From the NCBI GenBank assembly GCA_024138025.1, contig JAMXBD010000968.1, positions 186,001 through 250,000 on the forward strand: 64,000 nucleotides of DNA, given 5' to 3'. The notes beneath the pieces are model-generated. The model ran no database searches and was not told where the DNA came from. It saw only the letters and a program-made list of their open reading frames with translations. A program made the position numbers and the translations under genes. The DNA is from Combretum micranthum. Lineage: Eukaryota > Streptophyta > Magnoliopsida > Myrtales > Combretaceae. Of the stretch, positions 60,255 through 64,000 are shown one piece after another. Numbering within the stretch: position 1 is the first letter of the stretch; each line of letters starts with the position of its first letter.

Positions 60255-63200
60255 TGTAGTAGTTATCGCAAGATTTAATGTAAACCTCGAGAATTTTCAT
60301 ACAATTAAAAATAGACAAAAATACAAATATAGAAAATAGATGAGTACTATTGAACTCAACAAAGACCTTAGAATAAAACCACAAGTTGTGATGAGTCTAT
60401 AAATAATTTTAAACCCTAAAACAAAGTTCTATATTTAGTAATAGATATCAAAGTTAAAATTTCATAACCAGTATCGAAAGTTCAAAGTATAGAAAATTAT
60501 TTAAACAAGACTTTAAGTGTATTAGAAAGACAATAAACAATAAAGTTTATAGTTAGAAAACGATAATTTATGAATGAACCGTTAGGATTATAAATACACA
60601 ATAAAAACATAAACATGTCTATAACTAATAATCTACACTCTAAATAAATATTTGGATCACAATATTGTTTTAATTAAGGTATTTTTAAGCTATTAGAGCC
60701 TAAAACAAAAATTGGCTTATTAAGCTTAGAAAACCCTAATCGCGGGAGCTAAAACCCAAAAAATGATTAATCATGTAAACTTTACACCCAAAGTTGAATC
60801 CAATAATAACCTAGAAAATTTTTGAAAGCTTTATATACTTTTTAGAGACAAAATCCTAAATAATTGATTCAAATATACCCATTTAACGTAATAAACCACC
60901 TTAAAATTTAAAAAATAAACTAATAAATAATATTATAACAATAATAAGGTGAATTTCGGTGCAAATTGGCAAAGAATTGTGGTTGAGATTGCTTAGATTT
61001 TTCCCAGTCGAAAAATTGTAAAAGATGAAGTCAAGAAGTCAACAAATGTAACATACACACCAATTGAAAGCATCCAAAGAAGCAATGCATTTAATGTCAT
61101 GAAGACTTGCAAATGCAATTTGCATTTTCGATGGATTTCTTCTCCCCTGGCCAAGTTTTGCTGCTTCTTTCCTCATCTAAATTTATATATATATATGGCT
61201 TCATAATTAACAAAAAAACAAAGCCATTAACCTATACAAAACAGCAACAACAACAACTCTAAAATTCACCCCTCGCAAACCACCAATATAATCAACAACT
61301 CAATCAAAAAGACAAGATCCATGAAAACATCAGAACAAGCTTGGGAAAGAACAACAAGGTAAATGGAAATTCGTTTTGGTTGAAATGAGTGCTAAATATT
61401 GTTCTAAACAATGTTTTATTAACTTTAGGTTCGTTTCAAGCTGAAGAGAAGGGTTCAACACCTTCACACTAGCTCTGATAAGGTAAAGTTCAACCCAAAC
61501 TCTCTCTATATATATCATGTTATATGTTGAAGCTAGAAGCTAGGTTGAACGATGATAAAAAGAAGTAATATATACTGATATATCATGTATGATACATATA
61601 GAATGTAGAAAAACACTTCAGAGAAGTTTTAATATAAGTATAATGCACATATACAATAAAAAGTTAAGTTTCGAAATGAAGAAAATCAGAGAAGATGATG
61701 AGCAGTATCAATGTTGCCCTTACGCTGGTAGTGTAAGTGTTTAATGCCGACGACATATATGGATAGGCTGGCAGTGTTGAGACGGCTTAGACCGGAACAT
61801 AAGCTACGTAAAATTTATTTTTACGTAAATGAACGGACGTCGGCAAATTTGAATTTTACACCGGCAGCGTACAAGCTGGCGTATGTTGTAAAGTTGGTGG
61901 CTTACAGCCAACGTATGCTGATGCAAAATAACATGTAAAACATAAGAACGCCGGCATTTGGTATCAAAGTCAGCAGCTTTGGAGCCAGCGTACACACATA
62001 ATTTCCTTGTGTGAAATTTATTTTACACAAACAGTATATATATATAATAATAATAATAATAACCTATATTATATATATATATATATATAAACAAAAGTAG
62101 ATTTTACTAAGTAAATAATTAAATATGAATATTTAAAAAAAAAATAATAATAATAATAATTATTATTATTATTATTTGAGAAGTATTAAACCATAAAAAC
62201 TATAGGAAAATATTAGTGTTATTAGCAACTGTAATTGTTAAGTATTTGTTTTATATAGATAAATATATAAGAATGGAAATCTAAGTAAGCTAAATTTATG
62301 AATAATGTGATATCTAAAAATGATAAAACAATTATATGAAGTAGATTAAGAGAAACATGACGAAACTAAATAATGGGAAATAAATACTAGTTACCATAAT
62401 AGACTAACTAAAGAATGATATAAGGATAATGATAATAATAATGATAAAGTATCAAAATACTAAATACAAAATTCCACGACTACCCAATAAAAATATATAA
62501 ATTCCAAAAAAATCAAAAAAAGAAAAATGAAAATAAATATTAAATAATAATTGATTATCGTAAGACCAATAAAGGACTAATATAGTAATAGGAAGAAAAC
62601 TAAATATCAACATAGGATGTTTATAACCCATAGGAGTTTAGTTTTATAATTTATATTTTATTGATGGATATTTTTATTCATCTCAATAGATGATCTTGAT
62701 ATTTGTGAGGACTTCCCCTTTGACTATTATGATTAGCCAAAATGAGCAGGCGAGTAACTTAGATCTATTATATTGTTTGTGCTTGTAACTAGTAGCATAT
62801 ATAATGCAAAGATAATAATACAGTTGTTGTGAGAATGAATTCTAATTTGAGCTGATTACATGTCATGGCAAAACAAGTTAATGAAAGTGATAATACTATT
62901 GTATAATTATGTGAAATAATATGATGATTATTGTGTGTAATGTATGATCACCATGAATCTAAATAAGAATTATTGATTTATTCAATAACATGGTCATACA
63001 TTGCACATACTGCATTATTGCATATACAAAAAGGGTGACATCCTACTATGTATTAACATTTCGGTTCTTTGTTAATGCTTAGTTTTTCTAAATGTTAGTT
63101 CTTCTAAGGTTTTCTTTATTCCGTCGGTTCTACGAGAACTAAGTAGCAACAAAGAACGCTGTCTGTAGTATCGCTTTGAAATGATTAATACTTAGAGAGT

Positions 63201-64000
63201 TTCTAAGGATTTACACAGGAAATGGTCAGTTAAAACATTATTAAGCTAAAAGTGATAACCTTAATAGGAGAAATCATTGATTTTCCTGTAATCTTAGTCT
63301 CTCTTAAAAAGGTGGGTCATAAAGTGATTGTTCTTCAATCCCTAAAAAAAGGGTGGAAATCTTTTTCCTATTTCAATTCTAGATGATCCAAACTTGTATT
63401 TGAGTATATGTTTGATTTATTGTATTACATATTATTTGTTAATAAACTTGTTTAATGTGTAATATGTCTGGTTATTCATTGAGCCTGTGGTTTTGCTCAC
63501 ACTCCTAAAGATATTTTAGGTTCACTCTATGACTGTGGCTAGTTACATCCAGGAGTATGGCCCCGGTAAGAGTTTAGATGCTCATGGGTCAAATCAGGAT
63601 AAGTTGTTCTCAATGATTCCTAGTATAGATTAGTTAGTATATGAATTATCAATTATGTATTTGAAGATTTATAGAAAGATTATATGGTTTGTAATATCTT
63701 TATGATATTCTCTACTTGTGATGACCATTATTTACTAATTTATGTTTTATATGTATTTATCTTTTCTTATCAAAGCAACTAAAAGATCCTGTTGTTTGAA
63801 AAATATGTCACTCTTTGAAGGTTAACTAGTAATAGTATTCAAGTGTGGCTTGTTTACTAGTACTAGGGTATCCCTCGCGACGTAAATTTAAAGATGTAAA
63901 CTTTGAAAGGTTCGTTATAGATCCCATAAACTTAGGAAACATAGCATTATTCTAATGAGAACCATTGAACAAGCAATGTAACTTATGCTTATGAAGTTTA
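60255..64000 (+). repeat. AT-rich LTR-like DNA
   Basis: The stretch 62745-62820 (GGCGAGTAACTT, then TTTGTGCTTGTAA and TAGTAGCAT) parallels 658-720 of the LTR-like repeat at the left edge of the window, in the same orientation. A TATA-like run is at 61180-61197. Words such as GAGCCTGTGGTTTTGCTCAC at 63481-63500 are of a type I know from gypsy LTRs. I saw no second LTR and no coding sequence. Boundaries are unknown. Confidence 0.35.
62069..62178. repeat. Microsatellites (AT)n and (AAT)n/(ATT)n
   Basis: (AT)n at 62071-62089, then (AAT)n at 62143-62160 running straight into (ATT)n up to 62177. The last two form a near-perfect palindrome. Confidence 0.85.

Overview
The window is nuclear DNA from a flowering plant, probably a eudicot. 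The evidence is a multi-exon gene with GT-AG introns and a plant CTLH/CRA protein, LTR retrotransposons of plant lineages (Reina-like, CRM/Galadriel-like, Tat/Ogre-like, Tork-like), initiator-Met tRNA primer sites, and an AT-rich background. I cannot name the species. There is no sign of bacterial, organellar or viral-genome organisation.

Layout. 1-5.4 kb: two large LTR-like repeats lying tail to tail (plus copy ending at 1789, minus copy ending at 1853), then a direct repeat of about 200 bp. 6.13-6.24 kb: a possible first exon of a small minus-strand gene. 6700-16834: the only convincing host gene, 11 exons on the plus strand, 724 codons, all splice phases consistent. It encodes a protein with two CTLH/CRA-type helical modules. 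16.9-20.5 kb: intergenic. 20533-27646: a complete but decayed Reina-like Ty3/gypsy element with both LTRs, primer site, chromodomain and 5-bp target duplication GAGCA. A 1451-bp solo LTR (target duplication ATAAT) sits inside it. 27.7-36 kb: AT-rich DNA with a second large LTR-like block.

36-51.3 kb: a decayed CRM/Galadriel-like Ty3/gypsy element on the minus strand, split by a young Tat/Ogre-type element (37977-48441, target duplication GCCTA). That element has 2.35-kb LTRs and a broken gag, but no polymerase. 51.3-54.6 kb: a Tork-like Ty1/copia remnant that has lost its reverse transcriptase core. 55.5-55.9 kb: a plant RNase H-like (RVT_3) remnant. 56.36-57.12 kb: a second LTR of the same family as the one at 50.5 kb. 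58.9-60.25 kb: another decayed Ty3/gypsy gag-pol on the minus strand. 60.3-64 kb: LTR-like AT-rich DNA.

How it fits together. One single-copy-type gene lies next to a retrotransposon graveyard. Insertion order can be read: Tat element into CRM-like element, and solo LTR into Reina-like element. The most interesting points are the tRNA-like A and B boxes inside the Tat LTRs, the 3'-UTR tandem repeat array of that element, its duplicated gag zinc-finger module, repeated GGCC/AAGGATG boxes upstream of TATA in several unrelated LTRs, the G-quadruplex candidate in intron 9, and the doubled CTLH/CRA layout of the host protein. I did not find a novel multi-gene system.
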